A DNA stretch of 64,000 bases from positions 1 through 64,000 of the forward strand of contig NZ_FQVK01000012.1 in assembly GCF_900129345.1 (NCBI RefSeq), given 5' to 3'. Both the position numbers and the translations under genes were made by a program. The number at the start of each line of letters is the position of its first letter. Within the stretch, counting starts at the first letter, position 1. The notes beneath the pieces were generated by a model. The model saw only the letters and a program-made list of their open reading frames with translations. It did not search any database and was not told the DNA's origin. The stretch is from Ruegeria intermedia. Lineage in GTDB: Bacteria > Pseudomonadota > Alphaproteobacteria > Rhodobacterales > Rhodobacteraceae. Of the stretch, positions 7,737 through 16,764 are shown piece after piece.

Positions 7737-8558
7737 ATGACCGAAGACACCAAGTTCCACCACGGCGACGCGGTCAAGGACGTGGCCCCGATCGTCGAAA
7801 TGAAGGACATCGAAAAACATTTCGGCAACATCATCGCGCTGGCGGGCGTCAGCTTCGACGTCAAGCCGGGTGAATGCCACTGCCTGCTGGGTGACAACGG
7901 GGCGGGCAAATCGACCTTCATCAAGACGATGTCGGGCGTGCACAAGCCCACCAAGGGCGAGATCTATTTCGAAGGTCAGCCGATGTCCTTCGACACGCCC
8001 CGCGACGCGATGGAGGCGGGCATCGCCACCGTGTTCCAGGACCTCGCGATGATCCCGCTGATGAGCGTCACGCGCAATTTCTTCATGGGGCGCGAACCCA
8101 CCAAGGGGAAAGGCCTGTTGAAACGGTTCGACATCGAGCACGCCAACGAGGTCTGCATGGAGGAGATGCGCAAGATGGGCATCAACCTGCGCGGCCCCGA
8201 TCAGGCGGTGGGCACCCTGTCGGGGGGCGAGCGTCAGACCGTGGCGATTGCCCGCGCGGTCTATTTCGGCGCCAGGATCCTGATCCTGGACGAACCGACC
8301 TCGGCACTGGGTGTGCGGCAGACCTCGAACGTGCTGGCCACCATCGACAAGGTGCGCAGCCAGGGCATCGGCGTGGTCTTCATCAGCCACAATGTCCGGC
8401 ACGCGCTGGCCGTGGGCGACCGGTTCACGGTTCTGAACCGCGGCAAGACGCTGGGCACCGCCCGGCGCGGCGAGATCTCGCCCGAAGAGCTGCAGGACAT
8501 GATGGCCGGTGGGCAGGAGATGGCCGAACTGGAAGGGTCGCTGGGCGGCACCGTCTGA
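7737..8558 (+). CDS. inositol/sugar ABC transporter ATP-binding protein (single domain)
   Basis: A 273-residue ABC ATPase with Walker A GDNGAGKS at residues 52-59, signature LSGGE at 161-165 and Walker B ILILDEP at 181-187. Unlike RbsA or classical IatA proteins of about 500 residues it has only one nucleotide-binding domain, so it should act as a homodimer. It starts one base after the permease stop and completes the importer of the inositol cluster. Confidence 0.87.
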   Translation: MTEDTKFHHGDAVKDVAPIVEMKDIEKHFGNIIALAGVSFDVKPGECHCLLGDNGAGKSTFIKTMSGVHKPTKGEIYFEGQPMSFDTPRDAMEAGIATVFQDLAMIPLMSVTRNFFMGREPTKGKGLLKRFDIEHANEVCMEEMRKMGINLRGPDQAVGTLSGGERQTVAIARAVYFGARILILDEPTSALGVRQTSNVLATIDKVRSQGIGVVFISHNVRHALAVGDRFTVLNRGKTLGTARRGEISPEELQDMMAGGQEMAELEGSLGGTV

Positions 8559-8621
8559 AGGATTCTCCCCGGTGTCCCGCTTCATGCGGGGCACCACAAT
8601 CACTTGGGTCCGGCAGGTTGG

Positions 8622-8640
8622 ACCACCCGGTCTGGGTGGT
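8622..8640 (+). terminator. hairpin between the importer operon and iolD
   Basis: ACCACCC and GGGTGGT form a perfect 7-bp stem around GGTCT. No T-run follows, so it may be a weak or Rho-assisted terminator or an mRNA stabiliser after the ATPase gene. Confidence 0.35.
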
Positions 8641-8671
8641 GGGCGTGTCGGATCCTTTCACGACAGAATGA

Positions 8672-8687
8672 TTGCAACGGATTGCCC
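8672..8687. promoter_or_regulatory. degenerate LacI-type operator before iolD
   Basis: TTGCAACGGATTGCCC matches 12 of 16 bases of the palindrome at 4448 and lies 30 bp before the iolD start. It is the weakest of the copies but is in the expected place. Confidence 0.4.
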
Positions 8688-8716
8688 ACGGCGGCCTCGT
8701 TCTGAAAGGGATCATG

Positions 8717-10549
8717 ATGAGCAAGACAATCCGACTGACCGCGGCGCAGGCGCTGGTGCGCTACCTTGGCGCGCAGATGAACGAAGACGGCGAGCCCTTC
8801 ATCGCGGGTGTCTGGGCGATTTTCGGCCATGGCAACGTGGCCGGTCTGGGCGAGGCCCTCTATGGGGTGCGCGACAGCCTGCCCACCTATCGCGGTCACA
8901 ATGAACAGACCATGGCCCATTGCGCCATCGCCTATGCCAAGCAGATGCGGCGCAGCCGGGCCATGGCGGTCACCTCGTCGATCGGGCCGGGGGCCACCAA
9001 CATGGTCACGGCCGCCGCGCTGGCCCATGTGAACCGCCTGCCGGTGCTGCTGTTGCCCGGCGATGTGTTCGCCAGCCGCGGCCCTGACCCCGTTCTGCAG
9101 CAGATCGAGGATTTCACCGACGGCACCGTCAGCGCCAATGACTGTTTCCGCCCGGTCAGCCGCTATTTCGACCGGATCACCCGGCCCGAGCACCTGCTGA
9201 CCGCCCTGCCGCGCGCCTTCCGCACCATGACCGACCCGGCCGATTGCGGGCCGGTGACCCTGGGCTTTTGCCAGGACGTGCAGGCCGAGGCCTATGACTA
9301 TCCGCTCAGCTTCTTCGAGCCGCGTATCTGGCACCAGCGCCGCATCCGCCCCGACGCAGCCGAGCTGACCCGCGCGGCCGAGGCCATCCGGTCGGCCAAA
9401 CGCCCGATCATCGTGGCCGGCGGCGGTGTCCATTATTCGGGCGCGACCGACGCGCTGCAGGCCTTTGCCGAGACCCACAACATTCCTGTTGCCGAGACGC
9501 AGGCCGGCAAGTCGGCCCTGGCTTGGGATCACCCGCTGAACCTCGGTCCCGTCGGCGTGACCGGGGGCGAACCCGCCAACACCGTCTGCGCCGAGGCGGA
9601 CTTGATCCTGGGCATCGGCACGCGGTTTCAGGACTTTACCACCGGGTCCTGGGGGCTGTTTTCCAACCCCGAGCGCAAGATGGTCTGCCTGAACACGGCC
9701 GCCTATGACGCCGCGAAACACGGCGCGATGCCTCTGTTGGCCGATGCGCGGGTCGGGATCGAGGAATTGGGCGCGGCCCTGCAGGGCTATCGCGCCGATC
9801 CGGTGGCCGACACGCTCAAGGCTGAGTGGTTTGCCAAGGTCGATGCGCTGACCGATGCGCCGGGCGACGCAAACGCGTTGCCCACCGACATGCAAGTAGT
9901 GGGCGCAGTGCAGCGCGCGGCGCATGACGACACGGTGGTGATGTGCGCCGCCGGCACTATGCCGGGCGAGCTGCACAAGCTGTGGAAGGCGCCGCGTCCG
10001 GGGGCCTATCATATGGAATACGGCTTCAGCTGCATGGGCTACGAGATCGCCGGCGCCATGGGCATCAAGATGGCCCAGCCCGACCGCGACGTGATCTGTT
10101 TCACCGGGGACGGCACCTACATGATGGCCAACTCGGAAATGGCGACGGCGGCGATGATGGGCGTGTCCTTCACCGTGGTGATCACCGACAACCGGGGCTT
10201 TGGCTGCATCAACCGGCTGCAGATGGGCACCGGCGGGGCCGAGTTCAACAACCTGCTGGACCATGCGGTGCACGAGACGCCCTCGGCCATCGACTTTGCG
10301 GCCCATGCAGCGGCAATGGGGGCGACCTCGGTCAAGGTCGGATCGATCGCCGAGCTGGAAGAGGCGCTGGCCAAACGCGGCGACATAAAAGGCCCCTATG
10401 TGATCGTCATCGACACCGACCCGTACCCCTCGACCGAATATGGCGGCACGTGGTGGGAAGTGGCGGTGCCCGAGGTCAGTGTCCGCCCTGCAGTGAATGA
10501 AAAGCGCGCAGCCTACGAGGCTGCAATCAAGGAAAGAAACACCAAATGA
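8717..10549 (+). CDS. iolD: 3D-trihydroxycyclohexane-1,2-dione hydrolase IolD
   Basis: A 610-residue thiamin-diphosphate enzyme that opens the ring of 3D-(3,5/4)-trihydroxycyclohexane-1,2-dione to 5-deoxyglucuronate. The ThDP-activating Glu is in YRGHNEQTMAH (about residue 63) and the Mg/diphosphate motif begins GDGTYMM near residue 464. Domain order is the acetolactate-synthase pattern. Length matches IolD. Tandem ATGs at 8714 and 8717 are possible; 8717 is chosen for spacing from AAAGGG and because IolD proteins begin KTIRLT. It overlaps iolE by 4 bases. Confidence 0.93.
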   Translation: MSKTIRLTAAQALVRYLGAQMNEDGEPFIAGVWAIFGHGNVAGLGEALYGVRDSLPTYRGHNEQTMAHCAIAYAKQMRRSRAMAVTSSIGPGATNMVTAAALAHVNRLPVLLLPGDVFASRGPDPVLQQIEDFTDGTVSANDCFRPVSRYFDRITRPEHLLTALPRAFRTMTDPADCGPVTLGFCQDVQAEAYDYPLSFFEPRIWHQRRIRPDAAELTRAAEAIRSAKRPIIVAGGGVHYSGATDALQAFAETHNIPVAETQAGKSALAWDHPLNLGPVGVTGGEPANTVCAEADLILGIGTRFQDFTTGSWGLFSNPERKMVCLNTAAYDAAKHGAMPLLADARVGIEELGAALQGYRADPVADTLKAEWFAKVDALTDAPGDANALPTDMQVVGAVQRAAHDDTVVMCAAGTMPGELHKLWKAPRPGAYHMEYGFSCMGYEIAGAMGIKMAQPDRDVICFTGDGTYMMANSEMATAAMMGVSFTVVITDNRGFGCINRLQMGTGGAEFNNLLDHAVHETPSAIDFAAHAAAMGATSVKVGSIAELEEALAKRGDIKGPYVIVIDTDPYPSTEYGGTWWEVAVPEVSVRPAVNEKRAAYEAAIKERNTK

Positions 10550-11445
10550 GCGTGAAGATCGGCATCTCTCCGATTGCGTGGCAAAATGACGACCTGCCCG
10601 ACCTGACGGCGGCGTTCACGATGGAACAGGCCCTGAAAGAGGCGCGACAGATCGGCTATACCGGGGTCGAGCGCGGGCAGCGCATGCCCGCCGACACCGA
10701 AGGCCTGCGCGCCTATCTGGAAGGCAACGACATCGCTCTGTGCGGCGGCTGGTGTTCGGGCAATTCGCTGGTCAATGATTTCGCCGCCGAACGCGACGCG
10801 GTGCGCGCGCAGGTCGAACAGTTCGTGGCGCTGAACAGCCCCTGCATCGTCTATGCCGAATGCTCGAACACGGTTCAGGGTCAGATCGGCACCCCGGTCA
10901 ACGACCGCCCGCAACTGTCGAAGGACGAGATCAAAGCCTATGGCGCCAGGATCACCGAACTGGCCAAGTGGATGGCCGATCAGGGCATGCCGATGGCCTA
11001 TCACCATCACATGGGCACGATCATCGAAAGCGAAGATGACGTGAACTGGCTGATGGAGGGGTCGGGGCCGGAGGTGAAGCTGTGCTTTGACACCGGCCAT
11101 TTGCTGTTCGGCGGCGGTGATGTGCTGGCCACGCTGAACCGCTGGGGCGACCGGGTGCATCACGTGCATTTCAAGGATATCCGCCCCGGCATCGTGCGCG
11201 ACACGCGCGGCAACCGGCGCAGTTTCCTGGATGCGGTGATCGCGGGGGCCTTCACGGTGCCCGGCGATGGCTGCATCGACTTTCAGGAGGTCGCCCATGC
11301 GTTGAAAGCCATGGATTACGAGGGCTGGATCGTGGTCGAGGCCGAACAGGACCCGGCCAAGGCCCCGCCCTATGAATATTCGAAGATGGGTTATGACCAC
11401 ATCGTCGAGGTCTGCGGTCAGGCCGGATTGACGATCACGGCCTGA
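10546..11445 (+). CDS. iolE: myo-inosose-2 dehydratase IolE
   Basis: A 299-residue TIM-barrel lyase of the AP-endonuclease-2-like fold that dehydrates 2-keto-myo-inositol to the 1,2-dione used by IolD. It opens with VKIGISPIAWQNDDLPDL, the family N-terminus. Metal-site segments include AYHHHMGTIIES, LCFDTGHLLFGGG and HHVHFKDIRPG. Its start overlaps the iolD stop (ATGA). Confidence 0.93.
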   Translation: MSVKIGISPIAWQNDDLPDLTAAFTMEQALKEARQIGYTGVERGQRMPADTEGLRAYLEGNDIALCGGWCSGNSLVNDFAAERDAVRAQVEQFVALNSPCIVYAECSNTVQGQIGTPVNDRPQLSKDEIKAYGARITELAKWMADQGMPMAYHHHMGTIIESEDDVNWLMEGSGPEVKLCFDTGHLLFGGGDVLATLNRWGDRVHHVHFKDIRPGIVRDTRGNRRSFLDAVIAGAFTVPGDGCIDFQEVAHALKAMDYEGWIVVEAEQDPAKAPPYEYSKMGYDHIVEVCGQAGLTITA

Positions 11446-11486
11446 TCCTTCGCCCCCGGGGCGCCGCCATGGGAAAGGAGCGTTTC

Positions 11487-12668
11487 ATGGTCCGTCAGCA
11501 ACCTGGTTTCGCCGGCTATTTCGGCCCCGAGTCCTGTGACCTGGACGAATTCAAGGCGCTGACCTCGCAGAGTCTGCGGCCCGAGCAGGTGCCCCACGCG
11601 GCCGCGGTGGAAAAGAACGTGCCGGTCTATGACATGCACGCGCTGCGGCCCGCCCTGGAAACCCCCGACACCCGGCGCGCCCTGCTGGCCGAATGGGGCT
11701 GGGTTCTGGGCCGATCCGCCGGGGTGATCGCGTTGAAAGGCGCCTATGCGGATACCGCGGTCATCGACCGGGCGACCGAGGTGTTTCGCCGGATCATCGA
11801 AGATGAGCGTCAGGCCGGGGGTGGCGAGGGCGATCACTTTGCGGCCTCGGGCGCGAATGACCGGGTGTGGAATGCGCTGCAAAAGCAATGCCTGCGCGAC
11901 CCCGAGGGTTTTGCGCTCTATTTCGGCAACACGGCGATTGCCGCCGCCAGCGAGGCCTGGCTGGGCCCCGATTACCAGGTGACTGCGCAGATCAACCAGG
12001 TGCGGCCGGGCGGCAAGGCCCAGCAGGCGCATCGCGACTATCACCTGGGGTTCCAGACCGCCGACAAGGCGGCCCAGTTCCCGGCGCATGCCCATATGGT
12101 CACCGCTGCGCTGACCCTGCAGGGCGCGGTTGCCCATTGCGACATGCCCGTTGAAAGCGGCCCGACCAAGCTGTTGCCCTTCTCGCAGCTCTATGGCCCC
12201 GGCTATGTCGCCTTTCACGACGATGCGCATCGGGCGCATTTCGAACGGGTCTGCATCCAGTTGCCGCTGTCCAAGGGCGATGCGGTGTTCTTCAACCCGG
12301 CGCTGTTCCATGCCGCCGGCGAAAACCGCAGCGCCGACATCCACCGGATGGCCAACCTGCTGCAGGTTTCGTCGGCCTTCGGGCGCGCGATGGAGGCGGT
12401 GGACCGCAAGGCGATGTGTTTGGCCGTATTCCCGGCACTGGTGGCATTGAAACAGCGCGGCGATCTGGATGATGCCCGCATCGATGCCGTGATCGCGGCC
12501 ACGGCCGAAGGCTATCCCTTTCCGACCAATTTGGACACCGATCCGCCGGTGGGCGGAAACGCCCCGCCCAGCCAGGCCGACATCCTGCGCCGTGCGGTGT
12601 CGGAAAGCTGGACGCAGGCACAGCTGGAACAGGCGCTGGACGCGCAGCAGGCGCGGCAGGCGGCATGA
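11487..12668 (+). CDS. phytanoyl-CoA dioxygenase (PhyH) family protein
   Basis: A 393-residue probable Fe(II)/2-oxoglutarate oxygenase. The HxD of the iron triad is His182-Arg-Asp184 (QQAHRDYHLGF). The distal His275 is in FNPALFHAAGENRS, with Arg281 as likely 2-oxoglutarate partner. ATG 11487 is preferred over 11469 because AAAGGAG at 11474-11480 precedes it. It stands between iolE and iolB in the same orientation, although no PhyH enzyme belongs to the standard inositol pathway. It may act on an inositol derivative such as a methyl ether; that is inference. The C-terminus is Gln/Ala-rich. Confidence 0.75.
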   Translation: MVRQQPGFAGYFGPESCDLDEFKALTSQSLRPEQVPHAAAVEKNVPVYDMHALRPALETPDTRRALLAEWGWVLGRSAGVIALKGAYADTAVIDRATEVFRRIIEDERQAGGGEGDHFAASGANDRVWNALQKQCLRDPEGFALYFGNTAIAAASEAWLGPDYQVTAQINQVRPGGKAQQAHRDYHLGFQTADKAAQFPAHAHMVTAALTLQGAVAHCDMPVESGPTKLLPFSQLYGPGYVAFHDDAHRAHFERVCIQLPLSKGDAVFFNPALFHAAGENRSADIHRMANLLQVSSAFGRAMEAVDRKAMCLAVFPALVALKQRGDLDDARIDAVIAATAEGYPFPTNLDTDPPVGGNAPPSQADILRRAVSESWTQAQLEQALDAQQARQAA

Positions 12669-12711
12669 CGGAACCCGGGCGGCCGGTGCTGCCCCAACAC
12701 AGGTGAAACCG

Positions 12712-13518
12712 ATGGCAGAACTGCTGAGAAAACCGTTCGGAACCCATGGCAAGGTGCATGACATCACGCCGGCCAGCGCCGGCTGGCGCTATGTGGGCTT
12801 TGGCCTTTATCACCTGCGGGCGGGCGAGCGCGCCGCCGAAGTCACCGGTGACCGCGAGGTCATTCTGGTGATGGTCGAGGGCAAGGCCCGGATCACCGGC
12901 GCCGGGCAGGATTGGGGCGTGCTGGGCGACCGGATGAACGTGTTCGAAAAGTCCCCGCCCCATTGCCTGTACCTGCCCAACGGCACCGAGTGGGAGGCCA
13001 CGGCCGAAACCGACTGCGTGATCGCCGTGTGCTCGGCTCCGGGCAAGGGCGGCCATGCCGCGCGCCGGATCGGGCCCGAGGGCATCACCCTGACCGAGCG
13101 CGGCAAGGGAACGAACACGCGCCACATCAACAACATCGCGATGGAGGCCGAGGATTACGCGGACAGCCTGCTGGTGACCGAGGTCTTTACCCCCAGCGGT
13201 CATTGGTCATCCTATCCCAGTCACCGGCATGACGAGGATGACTATCCCCGCATCACCTATCTGGAAGAGACCTATTACCACCGCCTGAACCCGGCCAGCG
13301 GATTCGGCATCCAGCGCGTCTATACCGATGACGGTCAGCTGGACGAAACCATGGCCGTGTCCGATGGCGATGTCGTCCTGGTGCCGCGCGGGCACCACCC
13401 TTGCGGGGCGCCCTACGGGTTCGAGATGTATTACCTCAACGTCATGGCCGGGCCGCTGCGCAAATGGCGTTTCGTGCCAGCACCCGAAGTGGAATGGATC
13501 ATGGAGCGCGACAAATGA
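12712..13518 (+). CDS. iolB: 5-deoxy-glucuronate isomerase IolB (copy 1)
   Basis: A 268-residue bicupin that converts 5-deoxyglucuronate to 5-dehydro-2-deoxygluconate. The second cupin has the metal site SSYPSHRHDEDD, then YLEETYYHRLNP and VPRGHHPCGAPYGFEMYYLN, giving the His/His/Glu/His set of IolB. The frame extends 40 codons upstream into the dioxygenase 3' end, but MAELLRKPFGTHGKV is the natural start. It overlaps the SDR gene by 4 bases. A more distant second IolB lies at 15919-16755. Confidence 0.92.
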   Translation: MAELLRKPFGTHGKVHDITPASAGWRYVGFGLYHLRAGERAAEVTGDREVILVMVEGKARITGAGQDWGVLGDRMNVFEKSPPHCLYLPNGTEWEATAETDCVIAVCSAPGKGGHAARRIGPEGITLTERGKGTNTRHINNIAMEAEDYADSLLVTEVFTPSGHWSSYPSHRHDEDDYPRITYLEETYYHRLNPASGFGIQRVYTDDGQLDETMAVSDGDVVLVPRGHHPCGAPYGFEMYYLNVMAGPLRKWRFVPAPEVEWIMERDK

Positions 13519-14273
13519 CCAAGGGTTTTGCCATCTATCCCAGCCTGAAAGGGCGCACCGTATTCGTGACCGGCGGGGCCTCGGGCATCGGGCGCGAGAT
13601 CGTGCGCGGCTTTGCCGAGCAGGGGGCCAAGGTCGGCTTTGTCGACATCAACTCCGAGGGCGGCAATGCGCTGCTGGCCGAACTGGACGGAACCCACGCC
13701 TTTGCCGCCTGCGACCTGCGCGACATCGCGGCGTTGCGGTCCGCTTTTGACGAGCTGGCGGGCGCGCTGGGCACGGCGGACGTACTGGTCAACAACGCCG
13801 CACATGACGACCGGCACGACTGGCGCGAGGTGACGCCGGACTATTGGGACGAGCGCATGGCGACCAACCTCCGTCACATGTTCTTTGCCATCCAATCCGT
13901 GGCGCCCGCCATGATCGACAAGGGCGCGGGGTCGATCATCAATATCGGCTCGAACTCGTGGTGGGAGGCCGGCGCGGGCTTTCCCGCCTATGCCACCGCA
14001 AAATCGGCTGTGCACGGCCTGACCCGCACCATGGCGCGGGAATTGGGCGATCACCGGATCCGGGTCAACACGGTCGTGCCCGGCTGGATCATGACCCAGC
14101 GCCAGAAAGACCTGTGGGTCACGCCCGAGGCGCTGGCCAAACAGATCGACCGCCAATGCCTGCCCGACCCGATCGACCCGGTCTATGTGGCGCGGATGGT
14201 TCTGTTTCTGGCCTCGGACGACGCGGCCATGTGCAGTGCCGGGAACTTCATGGTCGAGGGCGGCTCGATCTGA
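13515..14273 (+). CDS. SDR family NAD(P)-dependent oxidoreductase
   Basis: A 252-residue classical short-chain dehydrogenase. The cofactor motif TGGASGIG is at residues 19-26, VNNAA follows, and the catalytic Tyr159-x3-Lys163 lies in FPAYATAKSA with the Ser in IGSNSWW. The C-terminal part carries VVPGWIMTQRQ. The sequence resembles sugar or polyol dehydrogenases such as arabinose or galactitol dehydrogenase-like enzymes. Start ATG overlaps the iolB stop (ATGA), so it belongs to the inositol operon and may oxidise another inositol stereoisomer or a sugar. Substrate unknown. Confidence 0.8.
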   Translation: MTKGFAIYPSLKGRTVFVTGGASGIGREIVRGFAEQGAKVGFVDINSEGGNALLAELDGTHAFAACDLRDIAALRSAFDELAGALGTADVLVNNAAHDDRHDWREVTPDYWDERMATNLRHMFFAIQSVAPAMIDKGAGSIINIGSNSWWEAGAGFPAYATAKSAVHGLTRTMARELGDHRIRVNTVVPGWIMTQRQKDLWVTPEALAKQIDRQCLPDPIDPVYVARMVLFLASDDAAMCSAGNFMVEGGSI

Positions 14274-14299
14274 GTCCTTTCATGCCGAAAGCGAAATCA

Positions 14300-15079
14300 A
14301 TGCCTCAACCGTTTCAACTTGCGGCCTGTGCCGAGATGCTGTGGCTGGACAGGCCGATGGAATGGCGCGCCGCCCGGCTGGCCGAGTTGGGGTTCGGCGT
14401 CGGGCTGTGGAACTGGCCGGGTCTCGATATTGACAAGCTGATCGCAACCGGCGCCAGTTTCACCATCATGAACGGCTATCTTCAGGGGCGGCTGGCTGAT
14501 GATGACGGGGCCGATATGCTGCTGGCTTCGGCCGCCGAAACGATTCAGGTCGGCAAGCGACTTGGCGTTGCACGTCTGAACCTGCATGGCACCGGTCTGG
14601 GCGATGGCGGAATCCCGATCTGGCAGCATGACGTGATCACAGGGTCGATGTGGCTCAAGGCTCGGGACACCCTGAACCGCATCTGCGATCTGGCCGAGGC
14701 GAACGATGTGGTGTTCACGCTTGAAAACCTGAATCCACTGGACCATCCCGGCTGTCCGTTCGGGTCAACGGCGGACGTGCTTTCCTTGGTTTCTTCGGTT
14801 GATCGTCCGCAGTTGCGGATCAATCTCGACCTTTACCATACCCAGATCGGCGAGGGGGACCTGATCCGCTGGTGTGAAAAATGCCTGCCCTGGATCGGAG
14901 AAGTGCAGGTGGCCGACAATCCCGGCCGCTGCGAGCCCGGGACCGGCGAGATCAATTATGCCACAGTGGCGCGTGCATTGAACGACCTAGGCTATCGTGG
15001 CCCTGTCGGGATGGAAGCCTTTGCCTCAGGCGATCCGGAAGACGCGTTGGGCGCCTTCCGGTCGGCATTCACGCTCTGA
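14300..15079 (+). CDS. TIM-barrel isomerase-like protein (hydroxypyruvate isomerase family)
   Basis: A 259-residue (265 if ATG 14282 is used) xylose-isomerase-like TIM barrel. It begins FQLAACAEMLWLDRPMEW, as hydroxypyruvate isomerase-like proteins do. Metal-site segments are FTLENLNPLDHPG, INLDLYHTQIGEG and VQVADNPGRCEPGTGEINY, ending VGMEAF. In inositol clusters related barrels interconvert keto-inositols (IolI), so that is one possible role; hydroxypyruvate or tartronate-semialdehyde isomerisation is another. It follows the SDR and faces iolJ with only 3 bases between the two stop codons. Confidence 0.75.
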   Translation: MPQPFQLAACAEMLWLDRPMEWRAARLAELGFGVGLWNWPGLDIDKLIATGASFTIMNGYLQGRLADDDGADMLLASAAETIQVGKRLGVARLNLHGTGLGDGGIPIWQHDVITGSMWLKARDTLNRICDLAEANDVVFTLENLNPLDHPGCPFGSTADVLSLVSSVDRPQLRINLDLYHTQIGEGDLIRWCEKCLPWIGEVQVADNPGRCEPGTGEINYATVARALNDLGYRGPVGMEAFASGDPEDALGAFRSAFTL

Positions 15080-15082
15080 GCG

Positions 15083-15922
15083 TCACCGCTGCGGCGGCGC
15101 ACCAAAGGCGCGGATCACGGTGCGGGCAGCAGCCTCAACCGGGTCATGGGTTTCCTTCAGGATCGTCACCCGGTCGAACCGGTCGGGGTCGCGGTTCACG
15201 GCCTCGCGCAGGGCGGCGCCGAAGGCCATGCGCAGTTCGGTGCCGATGTTGAACTTGCAGATCGCGGTTTCACGCGCCAGCCGCGCGCGCTGTTCGACCG
15301 GCACACCTGATCCACCGTGGATCACCAACGGCACGTTGGTCACGGCCTGAATCCGACGGATGCGGTCCTCGTCCAGCCCGCCTTCCTTGTTCTGCTGAAG
15401 ATGGACGTTTCCGACCGAGATCGCCATCGCATCCACGCCGGTCTGGGCGGCGAAGGTGGCGGCCTCGTCCGGGTCGGTCCCGGCCGAGCCTTCGCCCCCG
15501 GAATAGCCGACGAAGCCGATCTCGCCCTCGCACGATATCCCGGCGGCATGGGCCATTTCGGCGATCGCGGCGGTCTCGTCGATATTTTGCTGCAGGGGCT
15601 TGCGCGATCCGTCGAACATCAGCGAGGTGAACCCGCTGTCCAGCGCGATCCTGCACTCCTCGAACGTATAGCCATGGTCCAGATGCGCCACGACCGGAAC
15701 CGAGGCGTTCTCGGCCAGATACCGGAACATCTTGCCCAGGATCGGCAGCGGCGTGTGCTCGCGGCAGCTGGGGCCGGCCTGCAGGATCACCGGGGCGTTT
15801 TCGGCCTCGGCCGCGGCGACATAGGCGCGCATGTCCTCCCAGCCCAGCGTCACCAGGCCGCCGACGGCATAGCCCTGTTCATAGGCGGGTTGCAGGACGT
15901 CTTTGAGCGTAACGAGGGTCAT
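15083..15922 (-). CDS. iolJ: class II aldolase IolJ-like (5-dehydro-2-deoxyphosphogluconate aldolase)
   Basis: A 279-residue class II fructose-bisphosphate-type aldolase. VVAHLDHGYTFEEC carries the zinc His and nearby Asp. Then follow GEIGFVGYSGGEGS, NVHLQQNKEGGLDEDRI and VIHGGSGVPVEQRARL, the phosphate-binding and metal segments. In this setting it should cleave 6-phospho-5-dehydro-2-deoxygluconate to dihydroxyacetone phosphate and malonate semialdehyde. Its start overlaps the stop of the second iolB (ATGA); order of transcription is iolC, iolB2, iolJ. Confidence 0.83.
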   Translation of the reverse strand: MTLVTLKDVLQPAYEQGYAVGGLVTLGWEDMRAYVAAAEAENAPVILQAGPSCREHTPLPILGKMFRYLAENASVPVVAHLDHGYTFEECRIALDSGFTSLMFDGSRKPLQQNIDETAAIAEMAHAAGISCEGEIGFVGYSGGEGSAGTDPDEAATFAAQTGVDAMAISVGNVHLQQNKEGGLDEDRIRRIQAVTNVPLVIHGGSGVPVEQRARLARETAICKFNIGTELRMAFGAALREAVNRDPDRFDRVTILKETHDPVEAAARTVIRAFGAPPQR

Positions 15923-16755
15923 TTGAACTTGGCGATCATGTCTTTGATGCCCGGGATCGTCTCGATCTGATAGGCATGGGTGGGTTGGAAATACTGCACC
16001 AGCGACCGCTGGGTCAGCCCGCCGAGGATGGTGAAATAATACATCTCGTATCCCGGCAGCACGCAGCAGGGGTGATAGCCCTTGTCGATGCAGATCGTCG
16101 AGCCATCGACGATGTGATAGGCGTCACCCGGTTCGTTGTCCTTGCGCTGCAACATCTGCAGGCCCGAGCCCCAGTTGGGTTTGAAGCGGAAATTGTAGGT
16201 CTCGTCATGCCGGGTCTCGTCCGGCAGGCGGTTGGTGTCGTGCTTGTGGCTGGGAAAGCCCGACCAGCCGCCCTGACCCACAGTGAACAGCTCGCTGACC
16301 AGCAGGCGGCCGACCTTGTCATGCTGCTTCTGGCCCAGGATATGCTTGATCTTGCGATGGGTCTTGGTGTCGTCGCTGCCATATTGCACCAGATCGTGCT
16401 CGCGCACGTCGAACGGGTCCAGCACCTTGTCATACTTCGCGCCGGCCACGAACACCTCGGCCGTTTCCGAGACGCAGACCATCTGCGCCCGGGCCCCCGA
16501 CGGGACATAGGCGCCCTCGGGCTCGCCATCCCAGACATCCTCGCCCCGGTTGCCCAGATGTGCAAAGCGCACGCCCTCGACATCCACATCGACGCTGCCG
16601 GTGGCGGGCACGATGCAGGTCTCGTATCCCGGGACCTGGTATTCGAAAGCTTCGCCCCGCTTCAACTTGACGATGTTGAAATAGTTCAGCGGCACGGTCG
16701 GGTCATCGACATCGACGATGGGCTTGTTCTGGTTGTCGAACGGGGGGATGTGCAT
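15919..16755 (-). CDS. iolB: 5-deoxy-glucuronate isomerase IolB paralogue (copy 2)
   Basis: A 278-residue bicupin of the IolB family that differs clearly from copy 1. It has SGFPSHKHDTNRLPDETRHD, then YNFRFKPNWGSGLQML and DKGYHPCCVLPGYEMYYFT. The metal-binding His and Glu pattern is kept. It sits between iolC and iolJ on the minus strand, while copy 1 is on the plus-strand operon. Either the two have different substrates (stereoisomers) or one is redundant; the sequence does not decide. Confidence 0.85.
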   Translation of the reverse strand: MHIPPFDNQNKPIVDVDDPTVPLNYFNIVKLKRGEAFEYQVPGYETCIVPATGSVDVDVEGVRFAHLGNRGEDVWDGEPEGAYVPSGARAQMVCVSETAEVFVAGAKYDKVLDPFDVREHDLVQYGSDDTKTHRKIKHILGQKQHDKVGRLLVSELFTVGQGGWSGFPSHKHDTNRLPDETRHDETYNFRFKPNWGSGLQMLQRKDNEPGDAYHIVDGSTICIDKGYHPCCVLPGYEMYYFTILGGLTQRSLVQYFQPTHAYQIETIPGIKDMIAKFK

Positions 16756-16764
16756 TGGGTTCTC

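Noticed and set aside
8600-10306. Minus frame opposite iolD
   Set aside because: No motif; iolD shows ThDP signature on the plus strand.
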